Assembly: GCA_963821755.1 (NCBI GenBank) | Contig: CAWGEX010000003.1 | Coordinates: forward strand, 124,001 to 188,000 | DNA length: 64,000 bases | Source of the DNA: Bog-473 sp963821755 | Lineage (GTDB): Bacteria > Actinomycetota > Acidimicrobiia > Acidimicrobiales > RAAP-2 | Direction of reading: 5' to 3' | In this document: in pieces, positions 7,112-15,689 of the stretch | Position numbering within the stretch: position 1 is the first letter of the stretch | Layout of the letters: each line of letters starts with the position of its first letter | The notes under the pieces: generated by a model | The model's input: the letters and a program-made list of their open reading frames with translations, nothing else | Database searches by the model: none | What the model was told of the DNA's origin: nothing | Program-made: the position numbers and the translations under genes

Positions 7112-8305
7112 CTACCGATCGCGCCCTGGAAAGCCGGAGGAGGTGGGCGGCGAGGGCCACCAGCGCAGCGACCTCCCGTGGTGGTGCATGTCGGCCAACC
7201 GCACCGCCGCACCGTTCGGTGGCACGTGGACCAGGACGGTGGCCACGTCGGAGGTCGGGCTCGGTTCCGGCGACGGTGGTGTGGGGAGACCGCGGGTGTC
7301 GACCGGTGACTCGGCATAGAGATAGTGCACCGGCCGGCTCGTCGACAGGCGGCGGACGGCGTCGACCAGTTCGCGCTGGCGAGCCTCGGTCAGGTAGGCG
7401 GCCACCCAGGAATGGAAGACCACGAGGGGTTGTCCGGGCGCCACGGTCTCAACCACCGCCCCCACGTCGTCGACCATGTCGCCGGTGTGCAGCACCGGTG
7501 GGTGGGCATCGGCGCGGGCGATCTCCAGGGCGGCGCGCACGCGGGCGAAGCGGGGTAGGTGATCCGGCCACATACAGGCCAGGAGCCAGCGGGCCCCGGC
7601 TTCGTTGCGGGGGTCGATCGGAGCGCGATCGAGGCCGGCCCGGTCGGTGACCGATGGCACCTCCAGGGAAGGCAGTGAGCTGAGCCCGCCCCGCACGGAG
7701 CACTCGAGCCGCACGGCCGAGGACGGATCACCGGCCTCCACCGTCGCGTGGTCTGAGTCAGGGTGATCGCCTTCGCCTTCGCCTCCTCCATCGCGGCGGC
7801 GATACGAATAGGCATAGCGGTCGAAGAGCAGGTTGAGGCCGGCCGAGGTGCCCAGGTCGAGCAGGCCCAGAGGCTCCCCACGGTCGTAGCCGGCAGCGAT
7901 GTGGCTCAGCGCGGGCAGCAGCGCCGTGCAGCGACCGACCTCGTTGGTCTGCGTGCTGCCGGTGGCGATGAGCTCCAGCAGTTCGTCGCGGTGGGTCATG
8001 CAGAAGTCCTTGAACTCCAGTCGGAGGTGGCCGACGGGCGCCACCGGGTCCGTCCCGAGATAGGCCGCGACGGTGTCGTAGTGGGTGGCCAAGGGGTGCG
8101 GCGCTCCGCCCAACAGGAGAAAATGCACGGCGGCCAACAAGAGGTTGGGACGCTGCTGGGTGACCGGGGCCCGCGCCACCAGGTCCAGTAGCTCGGGGTC
8201 GTCGGCGGCGCCGCGGCAGATGGTGCCGTAGGTGACGGCACCATCGCGGGCCGAGCTCTCGGCGAAGGCCCGGAAGTGATCGGCCAGCGTCATCGTTTCG
8301 GCCAT
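7112..8305 (-). CDS. DUF2332 family protein
   Basis: The 397-residue protein matches the actinobacterial DUF2332 family. It begins LADHFRAFAESSARDGAVTYG, has a central GLLDLGTSAGLNLLFDRYAY segment reminiscent of a degenerate SAM-binding loop, and ends with the VFHSWVAAYL and HYLYAESPVDTRG segments. No function is established. A Gly/Glu/Asp-rich stretch at bases 7755-7800 looks like a loop insertion. The ATG at 8305 is preceded by GAGGCGG. The product is presumably cytosolic. Confidence 0.85.
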   Translation of the reverse strand: MAETMTLADHFRAFAESSARDGAVTYGTICRGAADDPELLDLVARAPVTQQRPNLLLAAVHFLLLGGAPHPLATHYDTVAAYLGTDPVAPVGHLRLEFKDFCMTHRDELLELIATGSTQTNEVGRCTALLPALSHIAAGYDRGEPLGLLDLGTSAGLNLLFDRYAYSYRRRDGGGEGEGDHPDSDHATVEAGDPSSAVRLECSVRGGLSSLPSLEVPSVTDRAGLDRAPIDPRNEAGARWLLACMWPDHLPRFARVRAALEIARADAHPPVLHTGDMVDDVGAVVETVAPGQPLVVFHSWVAAYLTEARQRELVDAVRRLSTSRPVHYLYAESPVDTRGLPTPPSPEPSPTSDVATVLVHVPPNGAAVRLADMHHHGRSLRWWPSPPTSSGFPGRDR

Positions 8306-8372
8306 CGGCTTACCGCCTCACCGACTCCGAGCTCACCGACACGGCCAGGCTCACCGACTCAGGCTCACCAGC

Positions 8373-9293
8373 TCACAGGCTGGCGGGCAGGAGGGGAGTG
8401 ACGGCGCCGAAGAAGAAGTACAGCAGCACCACTACGCCCACTGTCCCCGCGCCCCAGATGACCCAGCGCTGGCGCCGGAAGAAGTAGGCCATCATGAGGA
8501 CGAGCGCACCGACGCCGCAGACCACGATCCCCCAGAGCACCGCCGTCAGTACCTGGCCGTCGGACGCCCCGCCCAGCGAGCCGCTGGTGGGCTGTGAGGT
8601 CTGGGGCGGGTGTGCGTTTGCGGTGGGTTTGGCTGCGGCCACGCCGCGGAAGAGCTTGGAGTGGGCCAGCTGGGCTACCACCACGAGCCGGGACGAGGCA
8701 CTGAAGCGAGGGTTACAGGTGGTCAGCGTCAGCATGTGACCCGACGTGTCCTTGAGCACGCTGTTGTCGTTGGGCGACACCACTTCGCTCTTCACCGTGT
8801 CATAGACGAAGACGCCCTGGACGGTGGTCACGACGACCGGGTCTCCCACCGCTACGCCGTCGAGGTTGTAAAAGGGGTGGCCGTAGGTGGTGCGGTGCCC
8901 GGCGACGGAGGCGTTCCCCGACTGCCCCGGCAGCGGCGTGCCGGTGTAGTGACCCGGGCCCTTGCGGAGATCCTGTGTGTTGGTCCCTTCCACCATGATC
9001 TGGTTGACCCCGATCTTCGGGATGCGGAGGTCGCCCACCGGTTGCCCCTCCGCCGGAGCGTTCGTGGTGGGGGCTACCGCCGGTGGGCCGGTCGGGAGGG
9101 CGTCCTGGGCGGTGGCCTGGTTGACTGCCAGTTCGAGCTGATTGCTCTTGGCGTCGCTCACGAAGGTGTGCCGGAGCGCCGTCTGGGTGTGGGCCTCCTG
9201 CAGGGAGGTGCCCCACACCTGGTAGGCCGCGAAGAGGAGGATGACGACACCGGCGCCGATGAGGATCCGTCCGATGACACCGAGTGCACGCAT
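8373..9293 (-). CDS. class E sortase
   Basis: The 306-residue protein has an N-terminal membrane anchor (residues 7-27), a Pro/Ala linker and the sortase beta-barrel with the catalytic triad His133 (AGHRTTYG), Cys193 (TLTTCNPRF) and Arg202 (SSRLVVV). The TLTTCNPR form and high-GC setting place it in class E, which attaches LAXTG-type proteins to peptidoglycan. Unusually, two further hydrophobic helices follow the catalytic domain (about 247-270 and 275-296), so it may be held by three membrane segments. The L,D-transpeptidase gene lies just upstream on the same strand. Confidence 0.9.
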   Translation of the reverse strand: MRALGVIGRILIGAGVVILLFAAYQVWGTSLQEAHTQTALRHTFVSDAKSNQLELAVNQATAQDALPTGPPAVAPTTNAPAEGQPVGDLRIPKIGVNQIMVEGTNTQDLRKGPGHYTGTPLPGQSGNASVAGHRTTYGHPFYNLDGVAVGDPVVVTTVQGVFVYDTVKSEVVSPNDNSVLKDTSGHMLTLTTCNPRFSASSRLVVVAQLAHSKLFRGVAAAKPTANAHPPQTSQPTSGSLGGASDGQVLTAVLWGIVVCGVGALVLMMAYFFRRQRWVIWGAGTVGVVVLLYFFFGAVTPLLPASL

Positions 9294-9346
9294 TGGAGGG
9301 AGAGAATACGTCGCCCGGATCCTGCCCCTGGGGCAGGTCCGACGCT

Positions 9347-10495
9347 CTAGGCGACGGTGACCAGCGTCCCGAGCGGGGTCTGCGGGAAGACGACGGCGGC
9401 GTTGGCAATCGGCATCTCCACGCAGCCGTCACTCTGGGGGGTGCCGTAGGAGGACCGCACGAAGCCGTGCAGCGCGTCGCCGCCGTGGAAGTAGCTCACC
9501 CACGGAATGCCCGGGTCGACGTACTTGGAACCGTCCGGATTGGTGCCCGACATGGTCGTCACGGTCAGGTGCTCGAAGACCGGCCAGGTGCCCGGTTCCG
9601 TCGGCGCCGCGGCGACCCCTGTGTTGGCCGCGGTCTGATAGGTCTCGACACCGTTCTGGTACACGGTGGCGGTCTCAGGCAGGTTCTGGCTCACGAGGAC
9701 GTAGCCGTAGGGGAGGGCGTCGCCCTGCCCGGCCTGCACCGCGGTCAGCAGATCGGCCCACACCTGCGGCCCGGCCACGCCGTCGGTTGTCAGGTTGTGC
9801 TGCGCCTCGAAGTTCATCACCGCGCCCTGGGTGATCACGTTGTTGGTGCCCGGCGTCCACAACGAGGTCAGCGAGGCGGGCTGGCCGGCCCAACGCCAGG
9901 TGAAGCTGCCCACCTGGTCGTTGCCTTCTTGGGTGGGGGACGTGACGGGCGCGGCCGGGGTGAAGTTGAGGGGGAGGTAGCCCAGTTCGGCCAGCAGCTG
10001 CTGCAGGCGGAGTGTCGAGCCCTGGGCGACGGTGAAGGCACTGGACACGCTGGCGGCCAGGTGCTGCCCGTGCGCGCCCACCACCCCGGTGGGGCCGCCG
10101 GGCACCGTGATCGTCTCGCTCACGCCGGGGACCAGTGGCCCGGTGGCTTGATACTGCAGCAGCGAGGCTGAGAGCACCGACCACGTTCCGGCCACGGTGG
10201 GAGTCAGGGTCGGCATCGGGCTCCCCGGGGCCAGGTCGGTGGAGAACTTGACCGAGATGGTCGAGCCTCCGGCCACGCCGGTGCCGGTGGGGGAGGTGGA
10301 CACCACGGTCAGGGGGACGGGAGGGGCGGTGGGGGCCGCCGAGGCATTGGTGCTCCGTGAACGGGCTACCACCACCAGACCGCCGGCCACCACGGCCAGG
10401 GCGAGGACGGACAGGGCGGTCACCAGCCACACCCGGGAGTGCTTTTTGGTGGATCTGCTCGATGCGTGTCGGGCCGCGCTCATAGGGCGCCGCAA
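9347..10495 (-). CDS. L,D-transpeptidase (YkuD domain) with N-terminal Ig-like region
   Basis: The 382-residue protein has an Arg/Lys-rich start, one membrane helix (about 22-45), an Ig-like region (VVSTSPTGTGVAGGSTISV onwards), a probable peptidoglycan-binding segment (MNFEAQHNLTTDGVAGPQVW) and a C-terminal YkuD domain. Its catalytic motif runs from His343 to Cys358 (HGFVRSSYGTPQSDGC), with Ser-Asp in place of the usual Ser-His before Gly-Cys. Such enzymes form 3-3 cross-links in peptidoglycan outside the membrane. An internal ATG four codons in (10483) is an equally possible start. The neighbouring sortase suggests a small envelope-assembly group. Confidence 0.88.
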   Translation of the reverse strand: MRRPMSAARHASSRSTKKHSRVWLVTALSVLALAVVAGGLVVVARSRSTNASAAPTAPPVPLTVVSTSPTGTGVAGGSTISVKFSTDLAPGSPMPTLTPTVAGTWSVLSASLLQYQATGPLVPGVSETITVPGGPTGVVGAHGQHLAASVSSAFTVAQGSTLRLQQLLAELGYLPLNFTPAAPVTSPTQEGNDQVGSFTWRWAGQPASLTSLWTPGTNNVITQGAVMNFEAQHNLTTDGVAGPQVWADLLTAVQAGQGDALPYGYVLVSQNLPETATVYQNGVETYQTAANTGVAAAPTEPGTWPVFEHLTVTTMSGTNPDGSKYVDPGIPWVSYFHGGDALHGFVRSSYGTPQSDGCVEMPIANAAVVFPQTPLGTLVTVA

Positions 10496-10517
10496 TCCTA
10501 CTAGCAGAATTGAGCCC

Positions 10518-12878
10518 TTAGGCTGTCAAAGAGGCCCAAATGACGGCCGTGACCTCGTCCAGGCGTGCCCGGTCGGTCACCTTCTCCCCACCGGCCTCTT
10601 GGAGGTAGAAGGCGTCAACCACCAGCTCACCGAGGGTGGAGACGCGGGCGGACACCACATCGAGGTCGGCCTCGAACAGGGAGCGGGTGATGCGGTGGAG
10701 CAGCCCCACCTCGTCGGGCGCCCTGACCTCGAACACGGTGGAGCTGGCGGACGCGTCGTAGTCCACGCTCACATCGCTGCCCAGCCGGTGGGCCGCCGAC
10801 GGCCGGCGGGGCGGGTAGACCCGTTCCCGCTCGCTCAAGCGTTCGCCGATGGCCAGCTGGTCCGACAGCACGCTCGCCAGGTCCTCCCGGAGCCGGGCCG
10901 TGTCGGGCCAGGTGCCCCGGGCCACCTCGACCGTGAACACCTCGACGGCGACGCCGTCCTCCCCGCTCACGTTGGCCGCCCGGACATCCATGCCGTGCAG
11001 GGCCAGCACCCCGGCCACAGAGGAGAGCAGGCCCGGGCGGTCGGGCGCGGCCACCACCACCTGGGGCGGCTCGAGCGAGACGGCGGGCAGCCCCGAGGTC
11101 CGGACCTCGTCCATCATGGGACGGTAGGCCGCCGGGATCGAGGCCGGCCGGGCTGGCTCCGCCGGGCCGACCCCGGAGAGCTCACGGTCGGCCCGCGCCA
11201 CCAGGTCCGCCACCAGGCCGGCCTTCCACGATCCCCAGGCGGAGGGACCGGTGGCCCGGCTGTCGGCCTCGGTCAGCGCCCCGAGCAGGTGCAGCGTGAC
11301 CGGATCGCCGGCGGCCCGGGCCACGTTGGTGATGGTGGTCGGGTCGTCGAGATCGCGCCGGGTGGCCGTGTCGGGCAGCAGGAGATGGTGGCGCACCAGT
11401 TCGACCAGGGTCTCCACGTCGGCGGGGACGAACCCCATACGGGTGGCCACCCGACGGACGACGTCCATGCCCACCTCGGTGTGGTCGCCCGGGAACCCCT
11501 TGCCGATGTCATGGAGCAGGGCCCCGACGAGCAGCAGGTCCGGCCGCTCCACCCGGTCGGTGAGCTCGGCGGCCAGCGCGGCGGCTTCGAGCAAATGCCG
11601 ATCGACCGTAAAGGTGTGGTAGGCGTTGCGCTGCGGCTTGTTGCGCACGGCGGCCCATTCGGGGATGAGCCTGACCAGGAGCCCGTGCTGGTCGAGTGAC
11701 TCCGCCTGGTCGATGGCGGGGCGCCCGGCGGCGAGGAGCCGTACCAGCGCGGCCAGGACGCGCGGCGGCCACGGATCGCCCGGCGGTGGCATGCGATCGG
11801 CCAACCGGTGCAGTGAGCCCTTGGCGATGGGCCGGTCGAGCTCGGCGGCGACGGCGGCCAGGCGGAAGGCGAGCGAGGCATCCTCGGACACCGGGGCCGA
11901 GAGGGTGAGGCCGATCTCCCCGTCGATGGCCACCATGTCGGGCTCGTCGGTCGCAACGGCGTCGGTGGTGTGGGCGCGATCGGCGCGGCGCCGGAACGGC
12001 CGGCGCGGCGTCGGGGTGGGATCCCAGAGTCGCCGCCGGCGCCACACGTCGTCGCTGACCCAGGCGATCTGGCGGCCGGCGGCCGAGACCGCTGCCATGA
12101 GGGCGTCGGCGTCGGTGAAGTCGAGGGAGGCCGCCACCTGATCCTGATCCTGCAGGAGCAACCGGTCCTGTTCGCGCCCGGCGATCCGGTGCAGTTCGAC
12201 CCGGATCCCGGTGAGCAGCGAGGCCGATTCGGTGATGGAGGCCAGGTCGGCGTAATCGGCCAGGAGGGGCGCATAGGCAGAGATGGCCCGCAACACGCTG
12301 ACGTCGCGCAGGCCGCCGTGGCTCTCCTTGAGATCCGGCTCGAGGAGGAAGGCCACGTCACCTGCGGCCGCGTGCCGTTCGCCCATCTGGGCCTCGAGGG
12401 TCGGGAGGTACCGGGTGCCCAGCCGATCGCGCCAGGCGGCGCGCGCCTTGGCGAGCAGCGGGTCGGCCACTTTGGGCTCGCCCCAGACCCGGCGGCCGTC
12501 GAGGAGCCCGAGGGCCACCCGCACGTCGTCGGCCGCGGCCGAGAGCACCTCGGCCGGGCGGCGCACCGAATGATCGAGGTGCACGCCTTCATCCCACACC
12601 GGGTACCAGATGGCGTCGGCCACGGGACCGACGTCCCGGTGGCCGGCGTGGACGAGCACCACATCGAGGTCGCTGTAGGGGCAGAGCGAGCTCCGGCCGT
12701 ATCCCCCGACCGCCAATAGGGCCAGGTGGCGGCCCGATTCTCCCGCCGCTCGGTCGGCCAGATCGGACAGCCAGGCGTCCGCCTCGGCGGCGTAGGCCCG
12801 GCAGAAGGCGTCACCTCTCAGATCGGGCCGCGCCAGCAGGGAACGGCGCCGTTCCCGGAGTGACGCTTCAGCGACCAT
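10518..12878 (-). CDS. glnD: [protein-PII] uridylyltransferase / uridylyl-removing enzyme
   Basis: The 786-residue protein has the GlnD domain order: a nucleotidyltransferase domain (GGYGRSSLCPYSDLDVV, residues 58-74), a linker, an HD phosphohydrolase domain (LLHDIGKGFPGDHTEVG) and two C-terminal ACT domains (AAPDRPGLLSSVAGVLALHG and RAPDEVGLLHRITRSL) that sense glutamine. It modifies and demodifies the PII signal protein according to nitrogen status. I start it at 12878 (MVAEASLRER); a longer version from 12947 would cover the divergent gene's start. No glnB or amtB lies next to it in this window. Confidence 0.93.
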   Translation of the reverse strand: MVAEASLRERRRSLLARPDLRGDAFCRAYAAEADAWLSDLADRAAGESGRHLALLAVGGYGRSSLCPYSDLDVVLVHAGHRDVGPVADAIWYPVWDEGVHLDHSVRRPAEVLSAAADDVRVALGLLDGRRVWGEPKVADPLLAKARAAWRDRLGTRYLPTLEAQMGERHAAAGDVAFLLEPDLKESHGGLRDVSVLRAISAYAPLLADYADLASITESASLLTGIRVELHRIAGREQDRLLLQDQDQVAASLDFTDADALMAAVSAAGRQIAWVSDDVWRRRRLWDPTPTPRRPFRRRADRAHTTDAVATDEPDMVAIDGEIGLTLSAPVSEDASLAFRLAAVAAELDRPIAKGSLHRLADRMPPPGDPWPPRVLAALVRLLAAGRPAIDQAESLDQHGLLVRLIPEWAAVRNKPQRNAYHTFTVDRHLLEAAALAAELTDRVERPDLLLVGALLHDIGKGFPGDHTEVGMDVVRRVATRMGFVPADVETLVELVRHHLLLPDTATRRDLDDPTTITNVARAAGDPVTLHLLGALTEADSRATGPSAWGSWKAGLVADLVARADRELSGVGPAEPARPASIPAAYRPMMDEVRTSGLPAVSLEPPQVVVAAPDRPGLLSSVAGVLALHGMDVRAANVSGEDGVAVEVFTVEVARGTWPDTARLREDLASVLSDQLAIGERLSERERVYPPRRPSAAHRLGSDVSVDYDASASSTVFEVRAPDEVGLLHRITRSLFEADLDVVSARVSTLGELVVDAFYLQEAGGEKVTDRARLDEVTAVIWASLTA

Positions 12879-12901
12879 GGCGGGAACGTAGCATTGGGTC
12901 T

Positions 12902-13111
12902 GTGAGTACAGACGTAAGTCCTCGAGAGAGCAAGAAGCCAGTTTCATTCACGCACTACGTGTTCATGGCCGCGGTGGCCGTGGTCGGCGCCATTGTCGCC
13001 TTCTGGGTCCTGAGCAGCATCGTCGGCATCATCTTCTTCTTCGTCAAGATCATTGCCGTCGTCGTGCTGATCGGTGGCGCGTTCTGGTTGGTGAACCGCC
13101 TCCGGAAGTAG
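12902..13111 (+). CDS. small two-helix membrane protein
   Basis: The 69-residue product starts at GTG 12902 (MSTDVSPRESKK) and contains two hydrophobic segments, about residues 18-40 (YVFMAAVAVVGAIVAFWVLSS) and 43-63 (IFFFVKIIAVVVLIGGAFWLV), followed by a basic tail NRLRK. It is divergent from glnD with 23 bases between the starts. I know no function. Such small membrane proteins next to glnD recur in related actinobacteria by my recollection, but I cannot verify that here. Confidence 0.7.
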   Translation: MSTDVSPRESKKPVSFTHYVFMAAVAVVGAIVAFWVLSSIVGIIFFFVKIIAVVVLIGGAFWLVNRLRK

Positions 13112-13233
13112 GGCGCACGGCGGAAAACGTGGGTTGACCGAAGGGTCGGTGCGGTTGGCCACGCGTGGCGATCCAGTTGGCGGCAACCCGGGAGCGGAGA
13201 CGCAGCCCACTAGGCTGACCGCCCTGCTGTCAC

Positions 13234-13305
13234 GGCGGCGTGGCCGAGTGGTTTAGGCAGGGGCCTGCAAAGCCCCGTACCCCGGTTCGAATCCGGGCGC
13301 CGCCT
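13234..13305 (+). tRNA. tRNA-Cys (anticodon GCA)
   Basis: The acceptor arms GGCGGCG (13234-13240) and CGCCGCC (13298-13304) pair fully. The anticodon stem GGGGC/GCCCC closes the loop CTGCAAA with anticodon GCA at 13267-13269. The T arm CCCGG-TTCGAAT-CCGGG is perfect. The discriminator is T (13305), as expected for tRNA-Cys. The 3' CCA is not encoded. Confidence 0.96.
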
Positions 13306-13495
13306 CCGATTGGAACGCAGGTCAGAATGTAGGAACTGCTTTACCGTCCTTTACCGACAGTGCGCGGGTTTCCTGGAATCCGCGTCATCGCCGCATCATT
13401 TCCGACCACGGCAGATTGAATACGCCTATCCACGACCCGACCGCACTCAAGGCACGTGCGCTGGCGCAGCCCGGTAACGTCCCCGCACGAGACGG

Positions 13496-14089
13496 TTGCA
13501 CCTGTTCCTTTGGGCACCCTTGCTTGTGGTCGGTGCGCTCTTCGTCGCAGCGGTCCCGGCTGGCGCCGCCGGAAATGCGAGACTCAACGCTCTCATCATC
13601 TCCAACCCCGTTCAGGGCTGGAATCCCGTGCCCAGGGCCCAAACCCTGAAAGAAGCCGCCAGCCCGTTGGAGGGGTTGCGGGGGAACTACAAGGGGAAAG
13701 GTGTCGCAGCGTTCAGACTTTGGACTTCACCCGCGCCCGAGCTGACGGAGGGCTTGATCGAGATAGGCATGGTTGCGTTTCTCAACCGATCCGCCTCGAT
13801 TCGCAGCCGGATGAATCAAAGAGTACGCGATGCGGCGGTCAGTCTCTGAAAGCCGGTTGTGGGTAAAGGCCCCGCACTCCGGCCGATTGCATCGATTCCG
13901 GGAAGTCGAATTGTTACTTGCCGCGGCTATGCCAACGGAGTGGTCGGCGTGGTGGGAAGAGCGGCCTTTTTTTCACGGGCCAACGTCTTGGTAAGGGTCG
14001 TAAGCAGTTCCTTGAATGCGACTCAGATGTCGTCGATCGCATCGAGGCAATACAGAGCGCTGCCCCGAACTCATTTCGGCCCCAAATAG
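13496..14089 (+). pseudogene. secreted protein gene interrupted by an in-frame TGA
   Basis: From a TTG at 13496 the frame encodes a signal-peptide-like start (LFLWAPLLVVGALFVAA, then AGAAG) and a domain beginning ALIISNPVQGWNPVPRAQ. It stops at a TGA at 13847-13849 and continues in the same frame to 14089 with coherent protein-like sequence (SIPGSRIVTCRGYANGVVG, then RQYRALPR). Together the two parts give about 197 residues, matching a family of small secreted actinobacterial proteins with an 'ISDPxxGW' N-terminal motif that I recall but cannot name. The reading frame on either side of the stop is intact, so a single substitution or base error explains the break. It lies in lower-GC DNA just after tRNA-Cys. 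Confidence 0.5.
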
Positions 14090-14373
14090 CAAAGGCCCCG
14101 ACCCGCCTGTATTCCAGGGACGGCCGGTGATCCTCCTCCACAGGATCATCACAGGATTGACGATTCGCGGTGCCCGTTCCGTCGATAGAGCATTGACGTG
14201 GCTCAAGAGCCGAGGTTGGCGAACTGCATCCATTTCTGTCGATTCAGCGGGCGGTAAAACGCGTCGGGACATTCGGGTAAGATTGTGGTTGCTGTCCATC
14301 CTTGGCCTCGAGCTCAACGACGGGGTTCACGCTCGGCCTAAGAACGTCGATGGGTTGTGGAGGCTAACCCCTC

Positions 14374-14625
14374 ATGAGCGTGTCCTTCTTCGAAATCTCC
14401 TGTGACGTCCCCGACTGTCTGATGACAATCGCCCATGGTCCAGTGAGACCGCCCCTCTTGGTCGGCGCATTCTCCGAAGGGGTCGGGCTCTTGCGGACGG
14501 CGCACGGCTGGACGGTCGACAACGAGGGCCGCGATGTCTGTGTGCTTCATTCAAACTCCCTGACATGGGAACGAAACTCTCTGACATGGGAACGCGAGCT
14601 GCGCATTCGTTCAGATCGGGATTGA
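14374..14625 (+). CDS. small hypothetical protein with Cys/His pairs and a duplicated C-terminal heptad
   Basis: The 83-residue frame has a C-x4-C pair (CDVPDC) and, after GWTVDNEGRD, a C-x2-H pair (CVLH), a spacing like small zinc-ribbon-type proteins. The C-terminal part encodes NSLTWER twice, produced by a 21-base tandem duplication at 14553-14594. No family is recognised and the start is uncertain. The natural protein may have ended near CVLHS, with the repeat inserted later. Confidence 0.4.
   Translation: MSVSFFEISCDVPDCLMTIAHGPVRPPLLVGAFSEGVGLLRTAHGWTVDNEGRDVCVLHSNSLTWERNSLTWERELRIRSDRD
14553..14594 (+). repeat. 21-base direct tandem repeat
   Basis: Two adjacent 21-base units (AAACTCYCTGACATGGGAACG) differ at one position. 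On the minus strand each unit reads ...TGTCAGRGAGTTT, which resembles the TGT-starting terminal repeats of some insertion sequences, but no transposase is present beside it. Confidence 0.6.
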
Positions 14626-14963
14626 GGGTGGGGTCAACGGCCAGTCGATCCATGCAGGGAGGATTGCTCGCCGCTGGCTCGTCCCCACTACCGCCAGCGG
14701 ATCCTCCCTTTGGCGCGCCAGAAACCGGGCAGTAGAGGCCCACCCGGTTCCTGACGACCAGGGTCCGTTCCCCGGCATCGGGAACCAATACCCGCTCCGG
14801 TTGACCCTCAACCTGGCGCCCCGCGTCGGCGGGGGCCGCGGTTTGATGTCCTATGCCCTGCCCGGGGGGCGTGCGGCGGCGATGCCCGCGCGGTTTGGTC
14901 GGGTCGACCGGCCGCCGACACAGAGCTCGAGTGCGTGTCACATCGTCGTGGCAAGCTCATCCC
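14626..14963. other. gene-poor spacer before the exonuclease gene
   Basis: These 338 bases hold no frame with convincing codon use on either strand. They complete the lower-GC stretch that follows tRNA-Cys. No integrase, inverted repeat or copy of the tRNA 3' end was found. Confidence 0.5.
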
Positions 14964-15671
14964 ATGGCGAATTGGTTGACCGGCGAGATGTTGGGGTTCG
15001 ACTTCGAGACGACCGGGGTCGACCGCTTCACTGACGTTCCCGTCTCCTACGCCCTGGTCACCGTCGTGGCCGGGGACGTCGTGTCCACCTCGTCGGGGCT
15101 GATCGACCCCGGTCGGGAGATCCCTGCCGGCGCCTCTGCGGTGCACGGGATCTCCACTGATCGGGCCCGAGCCGAGGGCATGCCGTTGAAGGGAGCCATC
15201 GACATGATCACCGAAGCGGTGGTCGCGGCCAGCCAACGGGGCGTACCGATTGTCGGGATGAAGCTCGACTACGACCTGACCATGTTGGACACACAGTCCA
15301 GTCTGTTGTCGGAAGTCGGCCTGGTGGCACGCGGCTGGTCCGGCCCGGTGCTCGACGCGGTGGTGCTCGACCGTCACGTCGATCAATTCCGCAGAGGCAG
15401 CCGCACGCTGGCCGCCCTGTGCGCCCAATATGGCGTGACTATTGAGAACGCCCATGATGCGTCGGCCGACGCCATTGCGTCCGTGGGCGTGCTCTTGGCC
15501 CTCGGTGCCTGTTACGGGGAACTGCGCGATGCCGAGTTGAGCGCCCTCCACCAATCGCAGATCGGATGGCACTGGGATTGGGCTGAGGGATACGACAAGT
15601 GGCGCGCCGACAAGGGCATGACCCCGATCGACCCTCGCGACTACCAGTGGCCGGTGGCCGCTGACGGGTAG
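14964..15671 (+). CDS. DnaQ-like 3'-5' exonuclease (DEDD family)
   Basis: The 235-residue protein begins MANWLTGEMLGFDFETTGVD, with the ExoI motif Asp13/Glu15. A second Asp lies in the IVGMKLDYDLTMLD segment (ExoII-like), and the motif ENAHDASADAIAS supplies the ExoIII His-Asp pair (DEDDh form). The frame is open upstream to 14853, but ATG 14964 gives the motif its usual distance from the N-terminus. The protein resembles stand-alone epsilon-like exonucleases of actinobacteria, which act in DNA repair or nucleotide turnover. The C-terminal ~60 residues (QIGWHWDWAEGYDKWRADKG) are of a kind seen in those proteins. It converges on the dioxygenase gene. Confidence 0.9.
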   Translation: MANWLTGEMLGFDFETTGVDRFTDVPVSYALVTVVAGDVVSTSSGLIDPGREIPAGASAVHGISTDRARAEGMPLKGAIDMITEAVVAASQRGVPIVGMKLDYDLTMLDTQSSLLSEVGLVARGWSGPVLDAVVLDRHVDQFRRGSRTLAALCAQYGVTIENAHDASADAIASVGVLLALGACYGELRDAELSALHQSQIGWHWDWAEGYDKWRADKGMTPIDPRDYQWPVAADG

Positions 15672-15689
15672 TCGGTCTGGAGCTGGCCG

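Noticed and set aside
10197..11699. 500-codon plus-strand open frame
   Set aside because: It is antisense to glnD, which has complete nucleotidyltransferase, HD and ACT motifs. The plus-strand product is His/Gly/Arg-rich without any family signature.
13306..14963. Integrated element with attachment sites at tRNA-Cys
   Set aside because: No integrase and no downstream copy of the tRNA 3' end were found. Only the lower GC and pseudogene remain as hints.
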